IMG/VR virus record: IMGVR_UViG_3300042691_031577
Coordinates: 46,142-110,141 of that record
Direction: 5' to 3' (one strand)
Length of the DNA: 64,000 bases
Source: a virus
Below are positions 9,249 to 17,215 of the stretch, piece after piece. The translations under genes were made by a program, and so were the position numbers. Below the pieces are notes generated by a model. It was given only the letters and a program-made list of their open reading frames with translations, did not search any database and was not told the origin of the DNA. The first letter of the stretch is position 1, and each line of letters begins with the position of its first letter.

Positions 9249-9932
9249 TTATATTTTAAATTTCCAAATAAATCCTCCTGCTGTTTTTTGTTTACCTTTA
9301 CAGCAAGCCTGTATATCTCCTTTTCCTATATATTTTTTAGCTTCAACAATTGAAGGCCATTCTTGAATAAAATCACCTTCTAAATTATATTGGTTAATTG
9401 GTTTACTATTAGCTAATCTTACTCCTTTTATTATATTGTCTTTTTTTAATTTTATGTTATTTTTATGACTTTCAGATTTAAATTTTCCTATAGCTGATTT
9501 TCTCATTTTTTCTTTTGTTATCTCAGATGGAAACTTTCCTATCATTGATATTCTTTTTTTATTTTTAGTTTCATTAGAAACTATTTTTCCTTTATTAGAT
9601 TTACTAATTTTATTTTTAGTTTCTTCTGATCGAGGTCCTGTTCCTCTGTCGTATAATTCACAAAACAATACTTGTTTCCAATCTCCATTTACTTGATCTA
9701 AATAATATTGTTTCCAATATATTTCTCTTTCATTTAATTGTTCTAAATTGCATTCTTCAATTATTTCAAATATGTGTTGTTCCCAACCATATTTTTGATA
9801 TGAATTATATAGTTTAGAACCTATATGAGATTTACTTTTATGTTTATGTTGGTATTTTCTATTTTGTATATTAATAGATTGTCCTACATAAATTTTACCT
9901 TTAGGATTTGTTATTTTATATATTCCTGTCAT
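9249..9932 (-). CDS. GIY-YIG homing endonuclease
   Basis: 227 residues. The catalytic GIY-YIG module is N-terminal: GIYKITN (3-9), KIYVGQSINIQNRKYQH (13-29) and a Glu in LNEREIYWKQYYL near residue 70. It is followed by repeated NUMOD3-like helices (SEETKNKISKSNKGK, SNETKNKKRISMIGK, EITKEKMRKSAIGK) and a C-terminal NUMOD1-like module (SKPINQYNLEGDFIQEWPS). Such free-standing genes spread into intergenic sites of related phages. It sits between the kinase and an unknown gene with no obvious intron scar. Confidence 0.95.
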   Translation of the reverse strand: MTGIYKITNPKGKIYVGQSINIQNRKYQHKHKSKSHIGSKLYNSYQKYGWEQHIFEIIEECNLEQLNEREIYWKQYYLDQVNGDWKQVLFCELYDRGTGPRSEETKNKISKSNKGKIVSNETKNKKRISMIGKFPSEITKEKMRKSAIGKFKSESHKNNIKLKKDNIIKGVRLANSKPINQYNLEGDFIQEWPSIVEAKKYIGKGDIQACCKGKQKTAGGFIWKFKI

Positions 9933-9938
9933 ATGATA

Positions 9939-9946
9939 ATAAATAT
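9939..9946 (-). promoter_or_regulatory. Late-type promoter box ATATTTAT
   Basis: Minus-strand ATATTTAT 6 nt before the homing endonuclease ATG at 9932. Confidence 0.4.
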
Positions 9947-9956
9947 ATAGGAATAC

Positions 9957-10205
9957 CTATTTCCCGTTAGAAGGAGAAGTAAGTCCCAAAGCTCTAGCTC
10001 TCTGGTAGGAAACATATTTACCATTTGCTGGGTTTAAATATTTTTTATCTGTTTTATTGTCTTTAGTATTTTCTACAGTTCCTAAATACTCTTTAGGATA
10101 AGACGTAGTTGTTTCAATAGGTCCACTAGTGGATTTATTTAAATCATATTTCCAAACACAAGTAGTACCATCATCATTAATAAACGTTCTTGTAAATTGT
10201 TTCAT
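9957..10205 (-). CDS. Small protein, function unknown
   Basis: 82 residues. Begins MKQFTRTFINDDGTTCVWKYD, similar in shape to the neighbouring protein's start (MTRTFRTKDGTILHYSD), so the two may be distant relatives. The C-terminus YLNPANGKYVSYQRARALGL is basic. Has its own early-type promoter and hairpin at 10210-10239. Not recognised. Confidence 0.7.
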   Translation of the reverse strand: MKQFTRTFINDDGTTCVWKYDLNKSTSGPIETTTSYPKEYLGTVENTKDNKTDKKYLNPANGKYVSYQRARALGLTSPSNGK

Positions 10206-10209
10206 GTTA

Positions 10210-10239
10210 TAAAGATAAAAAAAGGGTCTTGACGACCCT
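10210..10239 (-). promoter_or_regulatory. Hairpin plus early-type promoter
   Basis: Box GTCAAG (10228-10233), 10-nt spacer, TATCTTTA (10210-10217). The box lies in the loop of a 6-bp hairpin (AGGGTC/GACCCT, 10223-10239) followed on the minus strand by a T run, so it can end the upstream gene and start the next. Confidence 0.6.
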
Positions 10240-10244
10240 AATTT

Positions 10245-10487
10245 TTAAACTCTTGCTCCTGTATTTTTACCTATAGCGGTTTTAAACCATGGTAATCCAT
10301 TAGTATCACGTTTACGGTCTATCCAATCCTCTTTTGAATATTGAATACCGTAGATATAATATTCTGCTAATTTCATGTTACCTTGAGGGATTAAGGCTGG
10401 GCCATCCCAGTTATGGAGCTTATTTACTCCTGTTGTGTCACTATAATGTAATATAGTACCGTCTTTCGTTCTAAAAGTTCTTGTCAT
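10245..10487 (-). CDS. Small WxxxGxxYS-type repeat protein
   Basis: 80 residues. The central HNWDGPALIPQ then YYIYGIQYSKEDW resembles single units of the phage repeat 'HR.dGPA....W..nG..hs...f', a MORN-like beta-hairpin family often found in T4-like phages. One unit only. Role unknown. Confidence 0.7.
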   Translation of the reverse strand: MTRTFRTKDGTILHYSDTTGVNKLHNWDGPALIPQGNMKLAEYYIYGIQYSKEDWIDRKRDTNGLPWFKTAIGKNTGARV

Positions 10488-10528
10488 ATTTTTACTTTCT
10501 TTTTTCGAAAGTTAATATTTCTTTTTCA

Positions 10529-11545
10529 CTAATCCAAGCCTGAAAGTTCGGTATCATCTTTCTTCAGATCTACCTCAATTTCTTTCATCGTGTCTGCTGC
10601 CCATTTCTTTTGAGCTGGGGTTAATTTATTATTAATGATGTTTTCTATAAATAGAAGGAAATTTTTATCGTCTAATTTATATACTTCAGCAAAGAATAAT
10701 TCACGAACACGAGCATCTTCTATATTACTTTGGTTATATAAGTTTGATAAAGCATCATAAATAAATTTACCATATTGAAAATCACGAGGTTCGTTTGATA
10801 CTTTATCTACTTTACCAACAATAGCTTTATTTTGTTCTTTATCAGTTCCAAATCCTTCTGTTCCTACTATTTCATATAATCCTTTTACTATCTCATGAAA
10901 TAACATAGGAAAACATATAGCTCTTGCTTTAATAACAAATCTATCTTCTTCTTCATCATACACCATTTCAGATGATCCACCACTAATATTTTGTTTTTGA
11001 CCAAGAGCCGCTAACATCATAGCGATAGCATTCTCATCATCATATATACCAAAAACTAGTTTCATTATTTCGTTGTATTTTTCAACTAATTCCGGACTTA
11101 AATCATCTAAATGTTCTCTAAATAATAAGAAACCAAAAGTTCCACGTACTGATGCGCCTTGAGTGATACCGTTGATTATACGGCGTTTTTTCTCCATAGC
11201 TTCGGTATCAGTTGATGGTATTTCGTCTATAGATATTTCATCTTCATCTTCATTTTGTTGAACTTGACCCATACTTACTATTTTAGCATCTATTTTTACA
11301 TTAGCATAATCTAAAATAGGGTAAGCTTCTCTAGCCATAATTTCAGCTATCATTGCTAATTCAATACGGTAATCAGATTCAGCCTCAATAATTTGACTTA
11401 GTAATTCCTGAGAACGCATCATTGTTTGCATTAGATTTTTGTTACCTAACATAGCACGCAATGATTCACCTGACTTACCTTTTAAGGCAGCCATTGTTTC
11501 AGGGCTGAATATATCTTCGTATTCTACTTCTAATAAACGTTTCAT
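10529..11545 (-). CDS. Conserved phage protein, function unknown
   Basis: 338 residues, largely helical, acidic. Residues 95-110 are a Glu/Asp-rich linker (NEDEDEISIDEIPSTD). The segment ICFPMLFHEIVKGLYEIVGTEGFGTD near residue 210-235 looks like a conserved core. The first residues MKRLLEVEYED contain an LLE site, but the leader is shorter than in the capsid-targeted set. Overlaps the upstream gene by 1 nt (TAATG). Confidence 0.75.
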   Translation of the reverse strand: MKRLLEVEYEDIFSPETMAALKGKSGESLRAMLGNKNLMQTMMRSQELLSQIIEAESDYRIELAMIAEIMAREAYPILDYANVKIDAKIVSMGQVQQNEDEDEISIDEIPSTDTEAMEKKRRIINGITQGASVRGTFGFLLFREHLDDLSPELVEKYNEIMKLVFGIYDDENAIAMMLAALGQKQNISGGSSEMVYDEEEDRFVIKARAICFPMLFHEIVKGLYEIVGTEGFGTDKEQNKAIVGKVDKVSNEPRDFQYGKFIYDALSNLYNQSNIEDARVRELFFAEVYKLDDKNFLLFIENIINNKLTPAQKKWAADTMKEIEVDLKKDDTELSGLD

Positions 11546-12018
11546 TATTTTGTTTTTTTAGCTTTCATAAAACGAGCAGTAATCTTATCAATCATTTCCT
11601 CTTCCTTTAAATTTTTAGGAGCAGGTTTTACATCAGGATTACCAATTCTTCTACGTTTAGGTTCGTCTGGAGTCACTTTAGGTCTAGGTAAAACTGCTGG
11701 TTCACTTGGTGTAGTAGCTGGTTTAGGTTGATTTTCGTTTAGTTCTTTACGAATTATTTCACGAATAGCTTCGCGTAGTTGTTTAATTTTCATATTTTCT
11801 TTTAATTTAGTTCTAGGTAATTTCATTCCTGCTACCGCAAAATTTGATGGAATTAGGTTTAGGCGTTGCTCTAATGCATTATCAGGAGCAATGGCGCGTT
11901 TTTCAACCCATAACCATTTAAGATATTGTGGATCAATTATCATTATATCAGATACTAATCGGTTTTTATATTTACCAAATGGTATTTTAGATGATAATGT
12001 TAAAGTAACAGGGATCAT
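11545..12018 (-). CDS. ExoX-C/DUF3820-like domain fused to a capsid-targeting leader (or two nested genes)
   Basis: 157 residues. Residues 10-45 (IPFGKYKNRLVSDIMIIDPQ then YLKWLW) match the short domain found at the C-terminus of exonuclease X and in DUF3820 proteins. At residue 76 an internal Met starts MKIKQLREAIREIIRKELNE, a typical leader of this genome, followed by a Pro-rich linker. An independent start at 11793 would give an 82-residue capsid-targeted protein. The main ATG follows ATATTTAT by 4 nt. Confidence 0.75.
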   Translation of the reverse strand: MIPVTLTLSSKIPFGKYKNRLVSDIMIIDPQYLKWLWVEKRAIAPDNALEQRLNLIPSNFAVAGMKLPRTKLKENMKIKQLREAIREIIRKELNENQPKPATTPSEPAVLPRPKVTPDEPKRRRIGNPDVKPAPKNLKEEEMIDKITARFMKAKKTK

Positions 12019-13370
12019 GCCAATAAATATTCAGCAACATATATTCCATGCGCTCCTGATACTGTGATACCACGAGCTGATAAAGCATCACCAACAAAAT
12101 GCACATTTGGATATTCAGTTAATGCTAAACTATTATAATCAACTAATGGTTCAGGACTTAAATATTTTACCTCGGGTATATACATGCCCCAGTCATCACC
12201 AAAGTTAAATACTTCATTCATTTGTTCAATAAAGTTAGTTATATAAAATGCATACTTACCTAATACTTTATCAAAATCTTCTAAATCATCAGTTTGATAT
12301 GCTGATACAACTGCGCCTTCTGATGTTATACCTGGCGTACGAGTTTTATTTGGTGAATAATATAATCCTTTACCATCAACTTGTAACTGTCCTACTACAT
12401 GACGTGACCACTCAAACGGATTTTCAATACCTTTAATTTCCATTAATATACCAAAATTAGTCATATCATTGCGATACTCTTCACCTTTTTTCGCATGACC
12501 ATTGTAAGTAATATCACCATAAGTTTCTTCAACAGCCACATAGGCAGCGTTATTGTTAGTACAAAAACTACGCAAAGATACGTTATCAAATTTTTGATAT
12601 AGTTTAAAATCATAAGAGACATCAATTAATTTTTGGAAATATTTTTGTGGTGCTTCAAAACGAACACCTATTTGAACTGATTTGGGTTCAGTTGGTAATT
12701 TATAATCATTTGATAGCTGTTGAGCAAAGTCAATACCTGATTTACCTACAGCAAATATGAGAGTATCATATTCGATCTCAGTGTTAATATAAGGTCTAAA
12801 ATTAGCCAATCCGCTTTCTTTTCCTAATTTATCAAATCTATCTACTATTGTATTATCGACAAATAATACTATTTGTTTATCAAAATCAATAGATGTAACT
12901 TCACAATTCCAACAAAATTTAACACCTTTATCTAACAAATATTGATACCATGCTTTAGCAATCTCGTGCAAGAAATTGGATCCTATGTGCCATACAGGAA
13001 ACATTCTTAAACCAAAATATGGTTTAATAAATTCAGGTTCTTCCTGAGGATCAGACATGAATATTTCTTCTGGTTTAGGATGGAAACGAGTAAAATTATC
13101 TACTACTTGTTTCATTAATTCCATTGCTTTGTCCTCACCACAATATTTTGATAATTGACCTCCAATTGCTGTGTGATAAGTAAGTTTACCATCTGACCAC
13201 CCACCTGCTCCTAACATACCTGTCATTACCTCTTCAGGTAAACGATTATGTGGGTCGTTGCCTTTATCTATGATAGTGATTAATTCACCTGGGTATCCAT
13301 TGTCTACTAATTTGGTAGCGGCATTTATACCTGCAACACCAGCACCTACGATTACTATTTTTTTATTCAT
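12015..13370 (-). CDS. FAD-dependent oxidoreductase/dehydrogenase
   Basis: 451 residues. The N-terminal Rossmann motif IVIVGAGVAGINAA (residues 5-18) and acidic strand end TIIDKG bind the FAD ADP moiety. A mid-protein TLIFAVGKSG (~residues 205-214) is the second dinucleotide-fold motif, and the C-terminal FVGDALSARGITVSGAHGIY is the FAD-closing motif. The layout resembles the COG2509-type uncharacterised FAD dehydrogenases. An oxidoreductase of this size is unusual in a T4-like phage and is a candidate auxiliary metabolic gene. Substrate unknown. It has its own early-type promoter. Confidence 0.85.
   Translation of the reverse strand: MNKKIVIVGAGVAGINAATKLVDNGYPGELITIIDKGNDPHNRLPEEVMTGMLGAGGWSDGKLTYHTAIGGQLSKYCGEDKAMELMKQVVDNFTRFHPKPEEIFMSDPQEEPEFIKPYFGLRMFPVWHIGSNFLHEIAKAWYQYLLDKGVKFCWNCEVTSIDFDKQIVLFVDNTIVDRFDKLGKESGLANFRPYINTEIEYDTLIFAVGKSGIDFAQQLSNDYKLPTEPKSVQIGVRFEAPQKYFQKLIDVSYDFKLYQKFDNVSLRSFCTNNNAAYVAVEETYGDITYNGHAKKGEEYRNDMTNFGILMEIKGIENPFEWSRHVVGQLQVDGKGLYYSPNKTRTPGITSEGAVVSAYQTDDLEDFDKVLGKYAFYITNFIEQMNEVFNFGDDWGMYIPEVKYLSPEPLVDYNSLALTEYPNVHFVGDALSARGITVSGAHGIYVAEYLLA
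12023..12030 (-). promoter_or_regulatory. Late-type promoter box ATATTTAT
   Basis: Minus-strand ATATTTAT inside the end of the oxidoreductase gene, 4 nt before the ATG at 12018. Confidence 0.5.
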
Positions 13371-13376
13371 ACTTTA

Positions 13377-13400
13377 TAAATTTAATATCTTTATTTTGAC
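13377..13400 (-). promoter_or_regulatory. Early-type promoter of the oxidoreductase
   Basis: GTCAAA (13395-13400), 10-nt spacer, TAAATTTA (13377-13384), just upstream of the ATG at 13370. Confidence 0.55.
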
Positions 13401-13412
13401 TTTCAAACTAAG

Positions 13413-13439
13413 GTGGCCCACCTTTTAGGGGTGGGCCAC
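13413..13439 (-). terminator. Strong 10-bp hairpin
   Basis: Perfect inverted repeat GTGGCCCACC / GGTGGGCCAC with a 7-nt loop in the gap between 13370 and 13502. No long T run follows, so it may be a terminator, a processing site or a structured RNA. A weaker GACCG/CGGTC hairpin lies at 13467-13485. Confidence 0.55.
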
Positions 13440-13501
13440 AGCTCCATAATTTTATCTCTTACGAGCGACCGGCTATGAATCGGTCTATAAATTATTTATT
13501 T

Positions 13502-13873
13502 TTATATCATCTTTATATTAGCTACAAATTCTTTTACGTAATTATCTATTTTATTTTTCTGTTTTTCGGCTTCTTCTTTAGTAAATAATGTTACTTTAAT
13601 ATCCCCCATAGGATGATTAAATAAATCATTTTTAGTTTTATATTGAGCCGGGATACTACTCCCGTCTTTGTATGTACCTATAAAATATCGTCTAACTTTA
13701 TCTCCATATATTTTATCAACGTTTATATCGTTAATATTTACTTCTAAGTCTTTTAACTTATTTATAGTTTTTTCTACTTGTTGATATTTTTTAAGATCCT
13801 CTACAGGAATTAACTCAATGTAGTATTTTTTATTACTATCTATTTCTTGGATTATGTTTACTAACTTAATCAT
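13502..13873 (-). CDS. Capsid-targeted small protein candidate
   Basis: 123 residues. Leader MIKLVNIIQE-ID carries an IxE site after ten residues, the same pattern as the MIKLTD family further right. The remainder is a mixed alpha/beta domain (VRRYFIGTYKDGSSIPAQY, then DIKVTLFTKEEAE). Overlaps the upstream start by 1 nt. Function after packaging unknown. Confidence 0.7.
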   Translation of the reverse strand: MIKLVNIIQEIDSNKKYYIELIPVEDLKKYQQVEKTINKLKDLEVNINDINVDKIYGDKVRRYFIGTYKDGSSIPAQYKTKNDLFNHPMGDIKVTLFTKEEAEKQKNKIDNYVKEFVANIKMI

Positions 13874-14310
13874 TATTGTACATTATATTCGTTATTACCA
13901 ATTTTTAGTTTAGTAATAGTATTAACGTTTATCATTCTGTATCCACCTGTTTTTACATCATATACAGGAATTAATCCTTTTTCATCTGGATTGTAAGGTA
14001 ATTCGCCACCTTTTAAATAAACTTTAACACCTAAACGAGCATTCATTACGCGAGTAGTACCATCTTTTTTAATAAAAGTTACAGTAAAAAACTTACCTTT
14101 AGTATCTTTAATTAATTGTTTAGCTTGTTCTTTAGTAATAGACCCAGCTGGGGTTTCAGGAGTTTCAGCTTCTGATGGTGCTTCTTCTGGTGAAGGAACA
14201 TTAGCTGGTTCTTGTCCCGGTCCTGGGGTAATAGGAGGTAAATCTTCTTGTTCTTTAAGATATTGAGATATAGTTTCTCTGATTAATTGGCGTAATACTT
14301 TGCTGTTCAT
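13873..14310 (-). CDS. Capsid-targeted protein with a small beta domain
   Basis: 145 residues. Leader MNSKVLRQLIRETISQYLKE (LxRE site), a Pro/Glu linker (25-55), then a beta-rich domain with FFTVTFIKKDGTTRVMNARL, VYLKGG and GLIPVYDVKTGGYR (70-130). This last domain, with its 'RxMNxRxGVxxxLKGG' core, is one I recall from many phages and plasmids; its activity is not known to me. Confidence 0.75.
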   Translation of the reverse strand: MNSKVLRQLIRETISQYLKEQEDLPPITPGPGQEPANVPSPEEAPSEAETPETPAGSITKEQAKQLIKDTKGKFFTVTFIKKDGTTRVMNARLGVKVYLKGGELPYNPDEKGLIPVYDVKTGGYRMINVNTITKLKIGNNEYNVQ

Positions 14311-14325
14311 TTTTATTGTTTTTTA

Positions 14326-14349
14326 CAAAGATAATAAAGGTACCTTGCC
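14326..14349 (-). promoter_or_regulatory. Early-type promoter
   Basis: GGCAAG (14344-14349), 10-nt spacer, TATCTTTG (14326-14333), a full match to the Bacteroidota TAnnTTTG box. ATATTTAT at 14351-14358 lies directly upstream, so early and late promoters may be stacked. Confidence 0.6.
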
Positions 14350-14350
14350 A

Positions 14351-14358
14351 ATAAATAT
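14351..14358 (-). promoter_or_regulatory. Late-type promoter box ATATTTAT
   Basis: Minus-strand ATATTTAT directly after the exonuclease gene and 40 nt before the ATG at 14310. Confidence 0.4.
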
Positions 14359-15095
14359 TATAAAGCTATATTCTCAGCTGTTTTTTCAGATACAGTGTGA
14401 TATCTACCGCATTTTTTACATTGCATTTGTACACGAATTGTTCCTAATGCTGACATTCTACGTTTAGAGAATGTCCATTTATTTGAACCGCATGTAGGGC
14501 AATCTGTTTTGTCTTCACTAACGCTACTTTTTTCAGGAAAATGTGGTGCTAATTTATTGTATACTTTTTCTAACAATTCAACATCACCTTTACAATATTC
14601 TACCATTTTTTCCATGGCTTCTTTATCTTTATTTAAGACAATGTCTTTCCATAAATTAAAACCAGTGCTGATTTTAGCACCTAAACCTAAAAACTGAGCA
14701 ATGTAATCTAATTTATTGCTATTAAATTTAAATTTAGATCTGGCGTATTTTAACGTATCTATTGTAGTATATGACGGAAATAAAGAGATGCCATGATATA
14801 GGCATCTAGTTCTAACCCACGGTAAATCGTATTTATCACCGTTATGTCCTACTAATTCATCAGCTTCATTAGCTATTTTAATGAATTTTTCTAGTAGACT
14901 TTTATCGTTTTGTTTAGCATCCCAAGTTAAAGAGTGTACTTCTTTTTCGTCAGCCCATTTGTAACAAATACAAATGATAGCTCTTTCTTTTATAATATTG
15001 TCGTGACCTATATTTAATCTATAACCTGCGGTCCAAAACAAACCAATGTTTGGGCTTGTTTCAATATCAAAAAAGAGTCTTTTTACTTTACTCAT
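14358..15095 (-). CDS. DnaQ-fold 3'-5' exonuclease with zinc ribbon
   Basis: 245 residues. DEDDy-type exonuclease motifs: FFDIETSP (D10, E12), LVGHNGDKYDLPWV (D90) and YCKGDVELLEKVY (Y167, D171). The C-terminus carries a zinc ribbon, CPTCGSNKW (C199, C202) and CKKCG (C226, C229). Similar to the predicted PolB-type exonuclease family. Probably acts in phage DNA replication or repair; a proofreading partner polymerase is not in view. Has an early-type promoter at 15108-15131. Confidence 0.9.
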   Translation of the reverse strand: MSKVKRLFFDIETSPNIGLFWTAGYRLNIGHDNIIKERAIICICYKWADEKEVHSLTWDAKQNDKSLLEKFIKIANEADELVGHNGDKYDLPWVRTRCLYHGISLFPSYTTIDTLKYARSKFKFNSNKLDYIAQFLGLGAKISTGFNLWKDIVLNKDKEAMEKMVEYCKGDVELLEKVYNKLAPHFPEKSSVSEDKTDCPTCGSNKWTFSKRRMSALGTIRVQMQCKKCGRYHTVSEKTAENIAL

Positions 15096-15107
15096 ATGAT
15101 TTTTTTT

Positions 15108-15131
15108 AAAATATAAAACTTATTTTTTGCC
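15108..15131 (-). promoter_or_regulatory. Early-type promoter of the exonuclease
   Basis: GGCAAA (15126-15131), 10-nt spacer, TATATTTT (15108-15115). Confidence 0.5.
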
Positions 15132-15141
15132 TATCCAAATT

Positions 15142-15669
15142 TTAGGCAGCAGGAGTTTCCTCAGGTGCTGGCGTTTCTTCAGGGGTAGGTACTTCTGAAG
15201 GTGGGGCTTCAGGTGTTGGAGGAATACTTCCTGCTTCTAAATCAGCTTTAATATCAGTATTACGTTGTGATGCTAATTCTTCTGCTGACTCTTTAGGAGC
15301 ATAATTTAGTTCAAGTAAATCTGCTATTGCTTGTGATGCTCTTTCAGATTCTCCTATGTTAATTGGATTATATTTTTTTCCAGATACTTTTACAACAAAA
15401 TTATTTTTTCCTAAATATATCATTGTAAAGTCTTGTCCATTAATTAACCCAATACCAAATGTAGTTGGTTTAGGAGCTATTAATGAAACATCTGCTATAT
15501 ATCGTCCAAAAGCAGGTGACATTAATTCTTCTAATGTTTTCTTCAAACCAGGAAAGCGATGTATTAAATACATTGCTTTTTCAGCTTGTTTTTGTTGCTG
15601 TTCTTCTTCCTTTAAAGCCATACGAACAGCTTTTTTAATATATTTTTCTAATAACAGAGTCTTATTCAT
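15142..15669 (-). CDS. Capsid-targeted protein candidate with Pro/Glu-rich tail
   Basis: 175 residues. Leader [20 protein letters not shown] contains LLE and a basic amphipathic helix. A compact beta domain follows ([20 protein letters not shown], residues 70-90), and the last 30 residues are a low-complexity Pro/Glu/Thr tail. Overlaps the next start by 8 nt. Not recognised beyond the leader. Confidence 0.7.
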   Translation of the reverse strand: MNKTLLLEKYIKKAVRMALKEEEQQQKQAEKAMYLIHRFPGLKKTLEELMSPAFGRYIADVSLIAPKPTTFGIGLINGQDFTMIYLGKNNFVVKVSGKKYNPINIGESERASQAIADLLELNYAPKESAEELASQRNTDIKADLEAGSIPPTPEAPPSEVPTPEETPAPEETPAA

Positions 15670-16129
15670 CGTCTCTTAATTCATGAAAACCTTGAGCTGC
15701 TTGCTCAATATAGTTTTCAGCATTGGTAATATGATCTTGAATCCATCCTGGGATGTTACGTTCTACTGTTCCTATCTTTTGAGACAATTCCATAGCTGCT
15801 TTAGCAATAGCTTCTAAACTATTTTGAGCCATAGCAACTTCATGATCCATACCTTCTTTTTTAATATTTTTAGATATTGTCTTACGGCGATTTAAAAGAT
15901 ATTTATCTGTTTTATCAACTTTACCGTCATTGTTTATATCTTTATCTTCTTTACCTACTGGGTCTAAAGCTTCTTCTTTTTTACCTTTACCCATGGCTTT
16001 AGCTGTAGCTATAGGACCTGCTTTTTCAGGAGACATCCCTGAGTCAACTAAGGCATCGTAAATTTCTCCACGCTTTTTCTTTTGGCTAGGAGTCATTTTT
16101 TTCTCTAGTAAATCGATTAATTTTATCAT
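15662..16129 (-). CDS. Capsid-targeted protein with EF-hand-like loop
   Basis: 155 residues. Leader [12 protein letters not shown], then a conserved '[20 protein letters not shown]' segment, a dockerin/EF-hand-like calcium loop [15 protein letters not shown] (~63-77), and a C-terminal helical domain ending [20 protein letters not shown]. The last domain recurs in marine T4-like phages. Calcium binding is inferred from the D-x-N-x-D-G pattern. Confidence 0.7.
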   Translation of the reverse strand: MIKLIDLLEKKMTPSQKKKRGEIYDALVDSGMSPEKAGPIATAKAMGKGKKEEALDPVGKEDKDINNDGKVDKTDKYLLNRRKTISKNIKKEGMDHEVAMAQNSLEAIAKAAMELSQKIGTVERNIPGWIQDHITNAENYIEQAAQGFHELRDDE

Positions 16130-16503
16130 TTTAAAAAGCGTAATTTATAGATGGTTGAATTAATAAGAGCAACAACTTCATCAATTTGATTTTGAATATA
16201 TGAATCTTGGCAAAGCATTGTTCTACTTTTTTCAATATAAGAACAAAGTACAGTAAAATACATAATGATACCTTCACAGCTTTGATATTCTTGTAAAGCA
16301 ACATTTGTATACCCAGTAACGATACCGTATTTACCTTGATATGATTCTACTATACCGTCAGTTATACCTACAATTTCATCATAATATTCATTTAATGCTT
16401 TATGAGCAGCAAATGAAGGTGTTTGTAGATGAAATACATGAGCCTGCGTACGAGACGCCATTAACGTAGAAACAAATTGACCCATTAATGCGTTATGTTC
16501 CAT
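16126..16503 (-). CDS. Small helical-bundle protein, ferritin-like shape
   Basis: 125 residues, four long helices. [25 protein letters not shown] and ESYQGKYG are reminiscent of a family widespread in marine myoviruses (DUF5856, by recollection), whose spacing resembles Dps/ferritin-like bundles. Metal ligands are not evident enough to claim ferroxidase activity. Overlaps the downstream gene by 4 nt. Confidence 0.7.
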   Translation of the reverse strand: MEHNALMGQFVSTLMASRTQAHVFHLQTPSFAAHKALNEYYDEIVGITDGIVESYQGKYGIVTGYTNVALQEYQSCEGIIMYFTVLCSYIEKSRTMLCQDSYIQNQIDEVVALINSTIYKLRFLK

Positions 16504-16507
16504 TATT

Positions 16508-17191
16508 TTATTTTTTAACTACTTTTTTTAGTATAGCACCAGCTACTTTTTGACCTGCTTCTTTTGAACCGTATTTTTTAGCTGCTGATTTAGCTATTTT
16601 GGCAAATCCTTTACCAGGTTTACCTACGTCTTCACCTTTTTCAAAGCGAGCTTCTTCCATTTTTTTATCATCGCCTTTTGGTAGACCTTTTTTGTAACTT
16701 CTATATGCGCTACCTATTGCTGCTCCTATTCCACCTACAGTTCCAGCAGCTGCTGCAATTTGTCCTATGAGTTCTCCTACTGAGATATTCATGGATTTGG
16801 CTAAATCTGTAAGAGGTCCCATAATTTCTGACGAGAGACCTTCGTTTATTTTTTTAGCTTCGTCTAATTCTTTTTTTTCAGATTTTTTAGGACCTTTAGA
16901 ATTTTTATCCATTGTTTTTTTCTGGTCTTCTAGATCTTTTTTCTTAGTTTGTAATTCTTTAATACTAGCTTCCATATCATCCATCATATCACCTATAATT
17001 TCTGAGGAAACATAATATTTTAAACCATCCATTGATGTTAATGCTGTTTTAACAGACATAGCATCTTTAATATCTTCGTCTACTTTTTTAATTTTAGCTT
17101 CCAAAGCAGCTATATCACCAGCCTCGTCTATCATTTTGATACGGTCAGCAATTGCTTCTTTAATTAATTTCTTTAATTCGGATTGTTTCAT
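16508..17191 (-). CDS. Capsid-targeted protein with coiled coil and Gly-rich membrane-like segment
   Basis: 227 residues. Leader MKQSELKKLIKEAIADRI has a canonical LIKE-A site, and IDEAGD (21-26) offers a second. Residues 27-110 form a Lys/Glu coiled coil; residues 145-165 (IGQIAAAAGTVGGIGAAIGS) are a small-residue hydrophobic helix; the last 40 residues are strongly basic. Together this suggests a packaged protein able to contact DNA and membranes, but the role is inferred. Confidence 0.75.
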   Translation of the reverse strand: MKQSELKKLIKEAIADRIKMIDEAGDIAALEAKIKKVDEDIKDAMSVKTALTSMDGLKYYVSSEIIGDMMDDMEASIKELQTKKKDLEDQKKTMDKNSKGPKKSEKKELDEAKKINEGLSSEIMGPLTDLAKSMNISVGELIGQIAAAAGTVGGIGAAIGSAYRSYKKGLPKGDDKKMEEARFEKGEDVGKPGKGFAKIAKSAAKKYGSKEAGQKVAGAILKKVVKK

Positions 17192-17207
17192 GGTATTGTT
17201 ATTTTAT

Positions 17208-17215
17208 ATAAATAT
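17208..17215 (-). promoter_or_regulatory. Late-type promoter box ATATTTAT
   Basis: Minus-strand ATATTTAT, 16 nt before the ATG at 17191. Confidence 0.5.

Noticed and set aside
15356-15679. Plus-strand frame of 107 residues
   Set aside because: Antisense of the 175-residue gene with its leader; Cys/Ser/Phe-rich composition typical of a shadow frame.
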